35,507 bases of DNA from Gammaproteobacteria bacterium (lineage in GTDB: Bacteria > Pseudomonadota > Gammaproteobacteria > Burkholderiales > Burkholderiaceae_D). Under the pieces are notes generated by a model. That model was not told the DNA's origin and made no database searches. It saw nothing but the letters and a program-made list of their open reading frames with translations. The stretch spans positions 1 through 35,507 of the forward strand of contig CAJCIC010000062.1 in assembly GCA_903970185.1 (NCBI GenBank), written 5' to 3'. The translations under genes and the position numbers were made by a program. Of this stretch, positions 18,572-26,563 are shown piece by piece. Every line of letters starts with the position of its first letter. The first letter of the stretch is position 1.

Positions 18572-18601
18572 CCGGCTTGCGGCTAGGCGTTATTCCCTAG
18601 C
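18568..18601 (+). promoter_or_regulatory. Two mutually exclusive hairpins at the phaB stop
   Basis: Hairpin 1: CTAGCCG (18568-18574) pairs perfectly with CGGCTAG (18580-18586) around GCTTG, with the phaB stop codon inside the stem. Hairpin 2: GCTAGG (18582-18587) pairs perfectly with CCTAGC (18596-18601) around an eight-base loop. They share 18582-18586, so only one can form at a time. There is no strong T-run after either. Attenuation or mRNA-end formation between phaB and phaR is an inference. Confidence 0.5.
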
Positions 18602-18629
18602 AGCAGCCCTTGATGAGTCCTGTACCATC

Positions 18630-18654
18630 GCCATTGCCGTCAGTCGTCAATGGC
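18630..18654 (+). promoter_or_regulatory. Inverted repeat upstream of phaR, candidate operator
   Basis: GCCATTG (18630-18636) and CAATGGC (18648-18654) are perfect inverted copies with an 11-base spacer, ending 17 bases before the phaR ATG. PhaR proteins repress their own gene in related bacteria, so this may be an autoregulatory operator. It could also fold in mRNA and hinder phaR translation. I did not find the same arms upstream of phaC. Confidence 0.45.
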
Positions 18655-18671
18655 TTACCAGCGAGAACCTA

Positions 18672-19217
18672 ATGGCCGATACCCTTCGCCTGATCAAAAA
18701 ATATCCGAACCGGCGCCTCTACGACACCCAGACCAGCACTTACATCACCCTGGCTGACGTCAAGCAGCTGGTCCTCGATTCCGAGGAGTTTCACGTCGTT
18801 GATGCCAAGACCGCAGAGGATCTGACGCGCAGCATCCTGCTGCAGATCATTCTCGAAGAGGAGGCCGAAGGCGTGCCGATGTTTACGGCGCAGATGCTCT
18901 CGCACATCATCCGCTTCTACGGCAACGCCATGCAAGGCATGATGGGCGCCTACCTCGAGAAGAATATCCAGGCATTCATCGAGATCCAGGCCAAGCTCAA
19001 GGAACAATCCAAGGCCTTCTACGACGGCAAGAATTTCGGGCCCGAGATGTGGACGCAATTCATCAACGGTCAGGCACCGATGATCCAGACCATGATGGGC
19101 AACTATATCGAGCAGAGCAAGAATCTGTTCATGCAGATGCAGGATCAGATGCAAAACCAGACACGCTCGGTATTCGGCAATTTCCCGTTCCAGCCTCCAG
19201 AGAAACCGCGCAAGTAG
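18672..19217 (+). CDS. phaR: Polyhydroxyalkanoate synthesis repressor PhaR
   Basis: A 181-residue PHA accumulation regulator. The N-terminal DNA-binding domain carries the signature IKKYPNRRLYDT at residues 8-19, followed by YITLADVKQLVL. The middle part (about 65-130) is the granule-associated region, and the C-terminus is Met/Gln-rich (SKNLFMQMQDQMQNQ) and ends FQPPEKPRK. In related species PhaR represses phasin genes and phaR itself, and leaves DNA to bind nascent polymer granules. The frame is open further upstream, but ATG at 18672 gives the family N-terminus. It lies 100 bases after phaB, in a gap rich in inverted repeats. No phasin gene is in the window. Confidence 0.96.
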   Translation: MADTLRLIKKYPNRRLYDTQTSTYITLADVKQLVLDSEEFHVVDAKTAEDLTRSILLQIILEEEAEGVPMFTAQMLSHIIRFYGNAMQGMMGAYLEKNIQAFIEIQAKLKEQSKAFYDGKNFGPEMWTQFINGQAPMIQTMMGNYIEQSKNLFMQMQDQMQNQTRSVFGNFPFQPPEKPRK

Positions 19218-19245
19218 CAAGACCCCAAGGGCAGCCGCACGCGGA

Positions 19246-19254
19246 TGCTAAAAT
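19246..19254 (+). promoter_or_regulatory. Extended -10 promoter for rimO
   Basis: TGC directly followed by TAAAAT (5 of 6 matches) makes an extended -10 element, with transcription expected near 19261. No -35 is visible, which is acceptable for this promoter class. It supports ATG at 19300 over an in-frame GTG at 19258. A small GGGCA/TGCCC hairpin lies just downstream. Confidence 0.5.
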
Positions 19255-19299
19255 GGCGTGCTTGGGCACCTGGTTGCCCCACGTATCCCGGGACCCCGC

Positions 19300-20655
19300 A
19301 TGCACGCTCCGCGCGTTGGCTTCGTATCGCTCGGCTGCCCGAAAGCGCTGGTCGATTCCGAACACATCCTGACGCAACTCAAGGCCGAAGGCTACGACAC
19401 CTCCGCGACGTATCAGGGTGCCGATCTGGTCATCGTCAACACTTGCGGTTTCATCGACGGTGCGGTCAAGGAATCGCTCGATGCCATTGGCGAGGCGCTA
19501 AGCGAAAACGGCCGCGTCATCGTTACCGGGTGTCTGGGCGCCAAGAAGGATGCGCAAGGCCAAGACCTCGTCACCGCCGTGCATCCGAAAGTGCTCGCCG
19601 TCACGGGTCCGCACGCGCTCGGTGAAGTCATGAGCGCCGTGCATCTGCATTTGCCCAAGCCCCACGACCCCTTCATGGATCTGGTGCCCGAGCAGGGCGT
19701 GCGGCTAACGCCCAAGCACTACGCCTATCTCAAGATCTCCGAAGGCTGCAACCACCGTTGCAGTTTTTGCATCATCCCGTCGATGCGCGGCGATCTTGTT
19801 TCGCGACCGATTGGTGAAGTCATGCGCGAGGCCGAAGCGCTCGTCAAGGCCGGGGTCAAGGAGCTGCTTGTGATTTCGCAGGACACGAGCGCTTATGGCG
19901 TTGATCTTCGTTATCGCACCGATTTTGTCGCAGGCCGCCCGGTCAAGACGCGCATGACTGAACTGGTGCGCGAACTGGCAACGCTTGGCGTGTGGGTGCG
20001 CCTGCATTACGTCTACCCCTATCCCCACGTCGACGAAGTCATCGAACTGATGGCGCAAGGCAAGGTCTTGCCGTATCTCGATGTGCCCTTCCAGCACGCC
20101 GATGGCGAAATCCTGCGGGCCATGAAACGCCCGGCCTCGGCCGAGCGCAACCTCGATCGCATCAAGAGCTGGCGCAGCGTGTGTCCTGAGATCACCCTGC
20201 GCTCGACCTTCATTGCCGGCTTTCCCGGCGAGACCGAGGCGCAGTTCGAAACCCTGCTGACGTTCCTAAAGGAAGCCGAACTCGATCGCGTCGGCTGCTT
20301 TGCCTACTCACCGGTGGCCGGAGCGAGCGCCAATGCGCTTGCAAACCCGATCGCAAGCGAGATCCGCGAGGAGCGCCGTGGCCGGCTCATGCAGCTGCAA
20401 GGAGGGATCAGCGCGAAGCGCCTGCGCCGCCACGTCGGCCGCATTGCCCATGCGCTCATCGACGAGGTCAATAGAGAAGGCGGCGTTGCCCGCACGAGCG
20501 CCGATGCGCCCGAGATCGACGGCAATCTTTTCATCGTGCCGCCCGAGAGCGTCAGTGCGCGCCAGCGCTTTAAGGCACAGGTCAAAGCCGGTGAGATCGT
20601 GCGCGTGCGCGTGACGGGTTCTGATGCCCACGACCTCTGGGGCGATCTGCTCTAG
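19300..20655 (+). CDS. rimO: Ribosomal protein S12 methylthiotransferase RimO
   Basis: A 451-residue radical SAM enzyme that adds a methylthio group to the conserved aspartate of ribosomal protein S12. The N-terminal cluster-binding domain has C13, C49 and C78. The radical SAM motif CNHRCSFC gives C150, C154 and C157. The family-typical [17 protein letters not shown] and [10 protein letters not shown] are present. A C-terminal TRAM domain covers about residues 385-450. I choose ATG at 19300 because [20 protein letters not shown] is the usual RimO N-terminus and a candidate promoter lies just upstream. Its position after phaR is familiar from other PHA-producing betaproteobacteria. The stop overlaps the convergent transporter stop in CTAG. 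Confidence 0.97.
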   Translation: MHAPRVGFVSLGCPKALVDSEHILTQLKAEGYDTSATYQGADLVIVNTCGFIDGAVKESLDAIGEALSENGRVIVTGCLGAKKDAQGQDLVTAVHPKVLAVTGPHALGEVMSAVHLHLPKPHDPFMDLVPEQGVRLTPKHYAYLKISEGCNHRCSFCIIPSMRGDLVSRPIGEVMREAEALVKAGVKELLVISQDTSAYGVDLRYRTDFVAGRPVKTRMTELVRELATLGVWVRLHYVYPYPHVDEVIELMAQGKVLPYLDVPFQHADGEILRAMKRPASAERNLDRIKSWRSVCPEITLRSTFIAGFPGETEAQFETLLTFLKEAELDRVGCFAYSPVAGASANALANPIASEIREERRGRLMQLQGGISAKRLRRHVGRIAHALIDEVNREGGVARTSADAPEIDGNLFIVPPESVSARQRFKAQVKAGEIVRVRVTGSDAHDLWGDLL

Positions 20656-21554
20656 ACACCGGGGCCTAAGCGCCTTTGCATCTGGCCGATCACGGCGGCG
20701 CCCACAATCAGCACGGCAGCGACAGGAAGGCGCCAATCGGCAGCGCTTTTGCCGATCGCCAGAAGCGCGGTGGAAAGCAGCGGGGTGAGATAGGCCAGCG
20801 CGCCGATCTTCGTGGCGTCGCCGCGCTTTAACGCCGCATCCCAGAGAAAGAACGCGGCGCCCATCGGACCTGCACCCAGGGCAATGAGAATCCACACATC
20901 AAAGGCGCGCAGCACGTAGCCGGTTTCAAAAAGCGCATGGCAGCCCAGGGCAAGCGTTCCCGAAACGAGGCAGAAAAGGCCGATGGCGCCGGTGCCAAAG
21001 CGCTGGGGTGTCGCCTGGATGCGTTGCGAGAAGAGCGAGTAGGTGGCCCAGATCAATGCCGAAATCGCGGCGCAGGCATAGCCTGCCAGGGCGCCAAGTC
21101 CAACGCCGCCAGCGCTGGTGTCGCCTTGGCTTTTTGCGCCGCTGGCAATGGCGAGCGCAGCGCCAGCAAAGCCGATGATCGCGGCCATGACGTGGGTCAG
21201 CGAGAGTCTCTCCCCGCCAAGCACGAGCGGTGCGAGCAAGACCAGTAACAGCGGCCACAGATAATTGATCAGATTGGCAGGAAGTGGCGGCGCGAGCGAA
21301 AGCGCGAGAAACAGGAAGAGGTGGAAGCCGAAGAGACCGTAGACGCCAAGGGCCAGGGCGCTTGGCGCAACGCGCCAGCTGCGCCAGGAAAAGGGCAGGG
21401 AAAGGACGCCGGCGACAAGGAGGGCAAGGCCGGCAAGCAGGAACGGCGGCATGGGCTGCGCCATGACGGCAAGCCTCGCGAGCGAGCCCCAAAGGGCGAT
21501 GGCGAGCAGTGCAAAGACGGTTGCGACGGTTGGATTGCGAGCGCCAGGGGGCAT
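20652..21554 (-). CDS. EamA/DMT-family transporter
   Basis: A 300-residue integral membrane protein with about ten hydrophobic segments arranged as two EamA repeats (roughly residues 10-138 and 155-290). Typical features are the first helix ending in an ALWGS pattern, a charged GGERLSLTH loop before the fifth segment, and [11 protein letters not shown] opening the second half. Overall it resembles YddG/RhaT-like exporters of amino acids or other small metabolites; the substrate cannot be read from sequence. The start ATG at 21554 faces the lipoprotein gene across a 56-base divergent gap. Its TAG stop and that of rimO share the palindrome CTAG. Confidence 0.9.
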   Translation of the reverse strand: MPPGARNPTVATVFALLAIALWGSLARLAVMAQPMPPFLLAGLALLVAGVLSLPFSWRSWRVAPSALALGVYGLFGFHLFLFLALSLAPPLPANLINYLWPLLLVLLAPLVLGGERLSLTHVMAAIIGFAGAALAIASGAKSQGDTSAGGVGLGALAGYACAAISALIWATYSLFSQRIQATPQRFGTGAIGLFCLVSGTLALGCHALFETGYVLRAFDVWILIALGAGPMGAAFFLWDAALKRGDATKIGALAYLTPLLSTALLAIGKSAADWRLPVAAVLIVGAAVIGQMQRRLGPGV

Positions 21555-21595
21555 CGGCGAAGTGTAGCGGCGAATCCCGATTCACGCCTTGCATC

Positions 21596-21604
21596 TGCGA
21601 TAAT
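21596..21604 (+). promoter_or_regulatory. Extended -10 promoter for the lipoprotein-metC-rmuC genes
   Basis: TGC followed by GATAAT (5 of 6 matches) in the divergent gap. Transcription would begin around 21611, which is exactly the first ATG of the lipoprotein frame. The message is then either leaderless or starts translation at the second ATG, 21635. No -35 is seen. Confidence 0.45.
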
Positions 21605-21610
21605 TGCGAC

Positions 21611-22066
21611 ATGCCCTTGCCCAATTCGCGCGACATGACATGGCCACTGCGCCGCCGATACAGCGTCGTGCCGCTGATGCTTGTATTTGTGCTTTCGGCC
21701 TGCGCCAATGCGCCGCAGCGGGCCAGCGCCGGCAACGTCGCCGGCGTCTACCGGGGCAGCCTCGGCGCCTTGCAGATCGAGCTGGTCTTGACCCTTGATA
21801 CGGATGCCAAGGACAGCGTGCACGGCTGGTATGTGCCAGCCAACGAGACTGCAACGCGAGCCAACCGCGTGCTTTTGGCCGGCGAATTCGAAAACGACGC
21901 CTTGTCGATGGAGGAATCGCACAATGATGTTGACGTCTCCGGCACCTGGAGCGCGACCCTTTCAGACGATGGCATGAGCGGGACCTGGAGTGACGCAAAG
22001 GGCGAAAACGAAAAGCCGGTCACCTTAAAGCGCATCCCTGGTGCCCCCATCCCCGAAAGCCCATGA
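21611..22066 (+). CDS. Small predicted lipoprotein, function unknown
   Basis: A 151-residue protein with a type II signal sequence: three arginines (14-16), a hydrophobic core, then the lipobox L28-S-A-C31. The mature part is short and beta-strand-like, with recurring glycine/aromatic turns: VAGVYRGSLG, HGWYVPANE, VSGTWSATLSDDGMSGTWS. This resembles small barrel-type lipoproteins, but I cannot name the family. An in-frame ATG at 21635 would give 143 residues and a more compact signal peptide; neither start has a Shine-Dalgarno sequence. The stop overlaps the metC-like start as ATGA, so the two are probably translationally coupled. Confidence 0.8.
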   Translation: MPLPNSRDMTWPLRRRYSVVPLMLVFVLSACANAPQRASAGNVAGVYRGSLGALQIELVLTLDTDAKDSVHGWYVPANETATRANRVLLAGEFENDALSMEESHNDVDVSGTWSATLSDDGMSGTWSDAKGENEKPVTLKRIPGAPIPESP

Positions 22067-23232
22067 AGCCCGATCATCTCGAGTCTCGCCTGATCAGTCC
22101 TGATTTCACCGCGCCAGCGCCGTTTGGAAGCCTGACGACGCCGATTCATCATGCGTCGACCGTGACCTTCGCCAATGTCGCGGCACTGCGCGCGCGCAGC
22201 TGGCTTGACGAAGACAGCTATACGTACGGCCTGCACGCCACGCCCACGACCTACGAACTGCAGCACCGCATCGCAGAACTCGAAGGCGGTGCATATGCGC
22301 TGCTTGCGCCCTCGGGGCTCGCCGCCATCGCCATGATCAACCTTGGCCTTTTGCAAAGCGGCGATGAATTCCTCATCCCTGACAACGTCTACCTGCCCAA
22401 TCGCGAGCTCGGCGAGACCATGCTGTCGAGTTTTGGCATCACCTGCCACACCTATCCTGCCGCTGATGCCGAGGCGGCGGCGCGCCTGATCAACGCCAAC
22501 ACGCGCCTCTTGTGGATCGAAGCGCCAGGCTCGGTGTCGATGGAGGTCCCCGACGTGCCGCGCCTTGCGGCACTGGCGCGCGAGCGCGGCGTGTTGAGCG
22601 CACTGGATAACACCTGGTCGGGCGGATACTTCTTCCAGGGATTCGAATGTGGCCTTGACATTGTCATGCACGCGCTCACCAAGTACCCTTCGGGAGGAAG
22701 CGACGTGCTGATGGGATCGGTGGTGACGCGCGACGTGAAACTGCATCAGCGCATCAAGACCGCCCATATGCGCCTCGGGCTTGGCGTGGCGGGCGATGAT
22801 GCCTATCTGGTGCTGCGCGGCCTGCCTTCGCTTCTGGCACGGCTCAAGGTTCATGAAGCGAGCGCTTATCGCGTTGCCGAATGGCTGTCAAAGCGCGAGG
22901 AAATCGAGCGCGTGTTGCATCCCGGGCTGCCCTCGTGCCCAGGGCATGCGTTCTGGAAGCGTGATTTCAGGGGCGCAGGCGGACTGTTCTCGGTTGTCTT
23001 CAAGCAAAGCATCGAGGCAGGAAAGGTCGACGCCATGGTCGATGCCTTGAAGCTCTTTTCGATCGGCTTTAGCTGGGGCGGCAGCCACAGCCTGGCCGTG
23101 CCTTATGCGCTTGCGCAGGCGCGCACCACAAGGCCGTGGCTGACGGGAGCGCTCGTGCGCTTTTACATCGGCCTTGAACACACTGACGACCTGCTTGCCG
23201 ATCTGGCCCAGGCCTTCGAGGCATTGCACTAG
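22063..23232 (+). CDS. metC: Cystathionine beta-lyase, MetC type
   Basis: A 389-residue PLP enzyme of the Cys/Met metabolism family. MetC cleaves cystathionine to homocysteine, pyruvate and ammonia in methionine synthesis. Landmarks are YGLHATPTTYELQHRIAELEG for phosphate binding, LLAPSGLAAIA, WIEAPGSVSMEVPD, and ALDNTW before the PLP lysine K207 in HALTKYPSGGSDVLMG. The segment after the lysine reads SGGSD, where many family members have GGHSD. SWGGSHSL near the C-terminus is typical of the beta-lyase branch. It overlaps the upstream lipoprotein gene by four bases and is followed by rmuC after three bases. A related lyase activity on other sulfur amino acids cannot be excluded. Confidence 0.9.
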   Translation: MKPDHLESRLISPDFTAPAPFGSLTTPIHHASTVTFANVAALRARSWLDEDSYTYGLHATPTTYELQHRIAELEGGAYALLAPSGLAAIAMINLGLLQSGDEFLIPDNVYLPNRELGETMLSSFGITCHTYPAADAEAAARLINANTRLLWIEAPGSVSMEVPDVPRLAALARERGVLSALDNTWSGGYFFQGFECGLDIVMHALTKYPSGGSDVLMGSVVTRDVKLHQRIKTAHMRLGLGVAGDDAYLVLRGLPSLLARLKVHEASAYRVAEWLSKREEIERVLHPGLPSCPGHAFWKRDFRGAGGLFSVVFKQSIEAGKVDAMVDALKLFSIGFSWGGSHSLAVPYALAQARTTRPWLTGALVRFYIGLEHTDDLLADLAQAFEALH

Positions 23233-23235
23233 GGC

Positions 23236-24711
23236 ATGGGCGCCGCATCGATGCTTTTTTTCCTTCTGGGCGCGCTCCTGGGCGCGGTCGTTGGCATCCT
23301 TGCCATGCACAGAAGCTGGCGCTCGCGTGCCGCGCTCGAGCAGCGCGATGCGCTTTCGATGCAGCGCGAGGAGTTGTCGGCGCAACGCCTCGCGGCCGAG
23401 CGCGAACTGGCGCAAACAGCCGAGCGTCTTGCCGCGCGCAATGCCGAGCTCGAAGTCCTCAGGCAGGACTTGCGCGCCGCCCGCGACGAGACCGGCGCAT
23501 TGCGCGCAGCGGTCTTGGCTGGACGCGAAGAGATTGCACGACTCAGAAGCGAAATCGACGAAGCGCGCGAGCGCGCGGCGGTGCAACTGAGTTTTTTCGA
23601 TACCGCGCGCGAGACCCTGCATAACCAGTTCAAGACGCTTGCGACCGAGGTCCTGGAAGAAAAGGGAAAACGCCTGTCGGAGTCTCATCGCGGCGAGCTT
23701 GGCCTCGTGCTTGGCCCCTTGAGCGAGAAGCTGACGGCGTTTCAGAACAAGGTCGAAGAGGTCTACACCACCGAGGGCCAGCATCGCTTCTCCCTCTTGC
23801 AGGAAGTAAGGCGGCTGCAAGAGACCAACCAGCGCATGAGCGACGAAGCGCTCAACCTGACGCGCGCGCTCAAGGGCCAGTCGAAGACCCGCGGCAACTG
23901 GGGCGAAGTCATGCTCGAGGCCATCCTCGAGCGTTCCGGCTTGCACAAGGGTCGCGAATACGAAGTGCAGGCGACGCTCAACTCGCAGGACGGCATCGGC
24001 CGTCCTGACGTTGTCGTGCGCCTGCCCGAAGCCAAGCACATCGTCATCGATTCCAAGGTTTCCCTCATCGCCTATGACCGTTACTACAGCGCCGAGAACG
24101 ACGCCGATCGGGAAGCCGCGCTGCGCGAGCACGTGCAGTCGCTGCGACGTCACGTGGCCGACCTTGGCACGCGCAATTACCAGGGCCACAACACCTTGAA
24201 CAGTCCCGATTTTGTCGCCATGTTCGTTCCCATCGAGCCGGCCTTCAATCTCGCCGCGGGCGCGGATCCGTCGCTGATCTTCGACGCCTTTGACCGCAAG
24301 GTCGTGATCGTCACCCCGGGCACCCTTTTGGCCATGCTGTCCACGGTTGCCACGCTGTGGCGGCGCGAGCTGCAAAATCGCAATGCGCTTGAGATCGCCC
24401 GCCAGGCCGGCGAGATTCACGACAAGTTCGTGCTCGTCATCGAGTCGTTTACCGAAGCCGGCCAGCGCCTTGAGCGCGCGCAGGAATCGTTTGCCCGTGC
24501 CCGGGATCGACTGGTCGACGGTCGTGGCAGCGTCGTGAAGCGGCTTGACGACCTGAAAAAACTCGGCGCCAAGACCAATCGCAAGATCCCCGGTGACCTC
24601 CTCAGTGCTGCCGGCGCACTCGCCGAATCGGACGTCGAAGGCGACGACGACGTGCCGCCGGCGCCGCTTTTTGATGCGCTCGAATCCGAGCCGCCGATCG
24701 ACGCCGCCTAG
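23236..24711 (+). CDS. rmuC: DNA recombination protein RmuC
   Basis: A 491-residue RmuC-family protein. An N-terminal membrane segment (about residues 6-24) is followed by a long coiled coil (about 28-118). The conserved RmuC domain then begins, with TRGNWGEVMLE at 218-228 and a nuclease-like core RPD(258) ... IDSK(271-274) resembling the PD-(D/E)XK fold. In E. coli loss of RmuC raises inversions at short inverted repeats, and related proteins have been linked to phage defence and plasmid control. An acidic Pro-rich C-terminal tail follows. It starts three bases after the metC-like stop and ends facing moeA. Confidence 0.95.
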   Translation: MGAASMLFFLLGALLGAVVGILAMHRSWRSRAALEQRDALSMQREELSAQRLAAERELAQTAERLAARNAELEVLRQDLRAARDETGALRAAVLAGREEIARLRSEIDEARERAAVQLSFFDTARETLHNQFKTLATEVLEEKGKRLSESHRGELGLVLGPLSEKLTAFQNKVEEVYTTEGQHRFSLLQEVRRLQETNQRMSDEALNLTRALKGQSKTRGNWGEVMLEAILERSGLHKGREYEVQATLNSQDGIGRPDVVVRLPEAKHIVIDSKVSLIAYDRYYSAENDADREAALREHVQSLRRHVADLGTRNYQGHNTLNSPDFVAMFVPIEPAFNLAAGADPSLIFDAFDRKVVIVTPGTLLAMLSTVATLWRRELQNRNALEIARQAGEIHDKFVLVIESFTEAGQRLERAQESFARARDRLVDGRGSVVKRLDDLKKLGAKTNRKIPGDLLSAAGALAESDVEGDDDVPPAPLFDALESEPPIDAA

Positions 24712-24717
24712 TGCAAC

Positions 24718-25944
24718 CTAGAGCGGGATGACGTCGACCGTATCGCCGCTGTTGATGCGGGTTTGCGTGCCGTCAAGCTCGATCCAGCCGTCAAGCGTTG
24801 GCAAGAGCGCATCGGACTCGCGTCTGTGAAAGCGCCTTCTGATCGGCTGCGCGATGGCCTCGTCGCGGCGCAGGACCAGGGAAGTCTGGATGAATTCATG
24901 CCGTCCGCCTTTGGCCGTGAGCGTGCCGCCAAGGCGCGCCCGGATTCTGGCGACGCGATGCGGCGACTCCCCCGAGGCGTGCATCAGGGCGTCGCGCAGC
25001 ATGACGTAGAACGCCGCCATCATGGCCGCGGGCGTTCCTGGCAGCGTGACGACAGGCATGCCGGCGTAATGCCCAAAGCCAAGGGGACGGCCGGGCTTCA
25101 TGGCCACCTCGCCGAAGATCAGCGTGCCACCTTCTTGCAGCACGCCTTTCATGTGGTCGCGATCGCCCATCGACGTGCCGCCCGTGGTCAGAAGGACATC
25201 GACCTCGGGCGCGGCCGCCTTTAGCGCCGCTGTGATTGCGTCGCGATCATCATCGACGCGGCCGCAGTCGACGGGCTGCATGCCAAGGCTTGCAATCGCG
25301 CAATGCAGGAAGTAGCGGTTGCTGTCATACACTTCGCCCGGGCCAAGCGCGCCGCCGACAAGCGCCAGTTCGTCCCCGCTCGACAAAAAGCCGACCTTCA
25401 GTTGCCGGTACACCTCGAGGTGCGTGAGCCCGAGCATGGCAGCGCGCGCAATGTCCACCGGCGTCAAGCGGCGCCCGGCAGCGACGACGTGATCGGCGAG
25501 GGCAATGTCTTCCCCGGTGAGGCGCACATGCGCGCCAGGTGCAGGCAGGCTCGTGAGCGTGATCGCGTCCGCGCTGCGTTGCACATCCTCCTGCATCACG
25601 ACCGTGTCGGTTTCAGGCGGCAACGGCGCCCCGGTCATGATGCGAATGCACGCAGACAGGCCCGGGCCCGTCGCATGGGGGCCTCCGGCAAAGGCCGTGC
25701 CGGCGATCGCAAGCGTCACCGGCACCCGCTCGATCGCTGCCGCGAGGAGGGCGTAGCCATCCATCGCTGCCGTCGGCACGGCGGGGATGTCGATGGCAGA
25801 GATGACAGGTGCGGCGAGAACGCGGCCAAGGGCTGCTTTCAGCTCGACACGTTCGCTTTTGGCCATGCGGGCGATGCCGGCCAGAAGCGCACGGCGGCCG
25901 TCATCGACCGATAGCGACCGCGGCCGGGCGGTGTCAAGACCCAT
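24718..25944 (-). CDS. moeA: Molybdopterin molybdenumtransferase MoeA
   Basis: A 408-residue MoeA that inserts molybdate into adenylylated molybdopterin to form the molybdenum cofactor. Seen are AMDGYA at 60-65, MTGAPLPPETDTVVMQED at about 103-120, TTGGTSMGDRDHMK at 253-266, and MKPGRPLGFG. The LPGTPAA motif has Thr where LPGNP is usual. The start ATG at 25944 overlaps the end of mobA by 11 bases, so the two are coupled. It is the last gene of the PIN-PhoH, mobA, moeA group on the minus strand and converges on rmuC with six bases between. Other cofactor genes such as moaA are not in the window. Confidence 0.96.
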   Translation of the reverse strand: MGLDTARPRSLSVDDGRRALLAGIARMAKSERVELKAALGRVLAAPVISAIDIPAVPTAAMDGYALLAAAIERVPVTLAIAGTAFAGGPHATGPGLSACIRIMTGAPLPPETDTVVMQEDVQRSADAITLTSLPAPGAHVRLTGEDIALADHVVAAGRRLTPVDIARAAMLGLTHLEVYRQLKVGFLSSGDELALVGGALGPGEVYDSNRYFLHCAIASLGMQPVDCGRVDDDRDAITAALKAAAPEVDVLLTTGGTSMGDRDHMKGVLQEGGTLIFGEVAMKPGRPLGFGHYAGMPVVTLPGTPAAMMAAFYVMLRDALMHASGESPHRVARIRARLGGTLTAKGGRHEFIQTSLVLRRDEAIAQPIRRRFHRRESDALLPTLDGWIELDGTQTRINSGDTVDVIPL

Positions 25945-26560
25945 GGGGTGTCATCAAGCGCGCCTCGCGCTCGCGCAATTCTTCGCTGGTGTTGAAATTG
26001 ACGAAGGCCATGGGCACGTCGTCAAAGGCGATGCGCCTTGCATCGATCTCGTTCAGAAACGTTGCGATCTTGCGCTGGCCGCGGGCAAGATAGCCGGCAA
26101 TCGCCTCGGCCTCGCCGCTTCGCAGCATGACAAAGGTCGGCTCGGCGACACCGTTGATAGAGGCCACCGCGGCACGCGCGCCGTTCATGCCCTGGCTAAG
26201 GCGCAAGGCGAGGTCGGGCGGGATATCGGGGCTGTCGCAGGGAACGCAAAGCACCGCCTCGAAGTCGCTTTTAAGCGCGCAAAGTGCCGCATGCATGCCC
26301 GCCAGCGGCCCGGCAAAGCCTGCGATCCGGTCCGCGATGACGGCATAGCCGAGAGCGGCGTAAATGTCCTGGTTGCGATTCGCGCTGATCACGACCGTGT
26401 CGACCTGCGGCGCGAGCCGCCGTGCCACGTGCAATGCGAGCGGGTAGCCCTGGTAGGAGACGAGTCCCTTGTCCTTGCCGCCCATGCGCTCGCCCTTGCC
26501 GCCAGCGAGAATGCATCCCGCCCACCGACTGATGCCTGTCAGCCGGGGGGCGGTGTCCAT
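25934..26560 (-). CDS. mobA: Molybdenum cofactor guanylyltransferase MobA
   Basis: A 208-residue enzyme that joins GMP to Mo-molybdopterin to make the guanine dinucleotide cofactor used by DMSO-reductase-family enzymes such as nitrate reductase and formate dehydrogenase. The nucleotide-binding loop AGCILAGGKGERMGGKDKG spans 15-33. GFAGPLAGMHAAL and the metal-binding VPCDSPDIP follow. The start ATG at 26560 is three bases after the PIN-PhoH stop, and the end overlaps moeA by 11 bases. The tight spacing suggests one transcript with the upstream PIN-PhoH gene, whose function has no obvious link. Confidence 0.95.
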   Translation of the reverse strand: MDTAPRLTGISRWAGCILAGGKGERMGGKDKGLVSYQGYPLALHVARRLAPQVDTVVISANRNQDIYAALGYAVIADRIAGFAGPLAGMHAALCALKSDFEAVLCVPCDSPDIPPDLALRLSQGMNGARAAVASINGVAEPTFVMLRSGEAEAIAGYLARGQRKIATFLNEIDARRIAFDDVPMAFVNFNTSEELREREARLMTPHGS

Positions 26561-26563
26561 CGC

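Noticed and set aside
22888..24420. 510-codon antisense frame across metC and rmuC
   Set aside because: Both plus-strand genes are secure by motif, and the antisense product is low-complexity Leu/Gln/Arg-rich with no family features.
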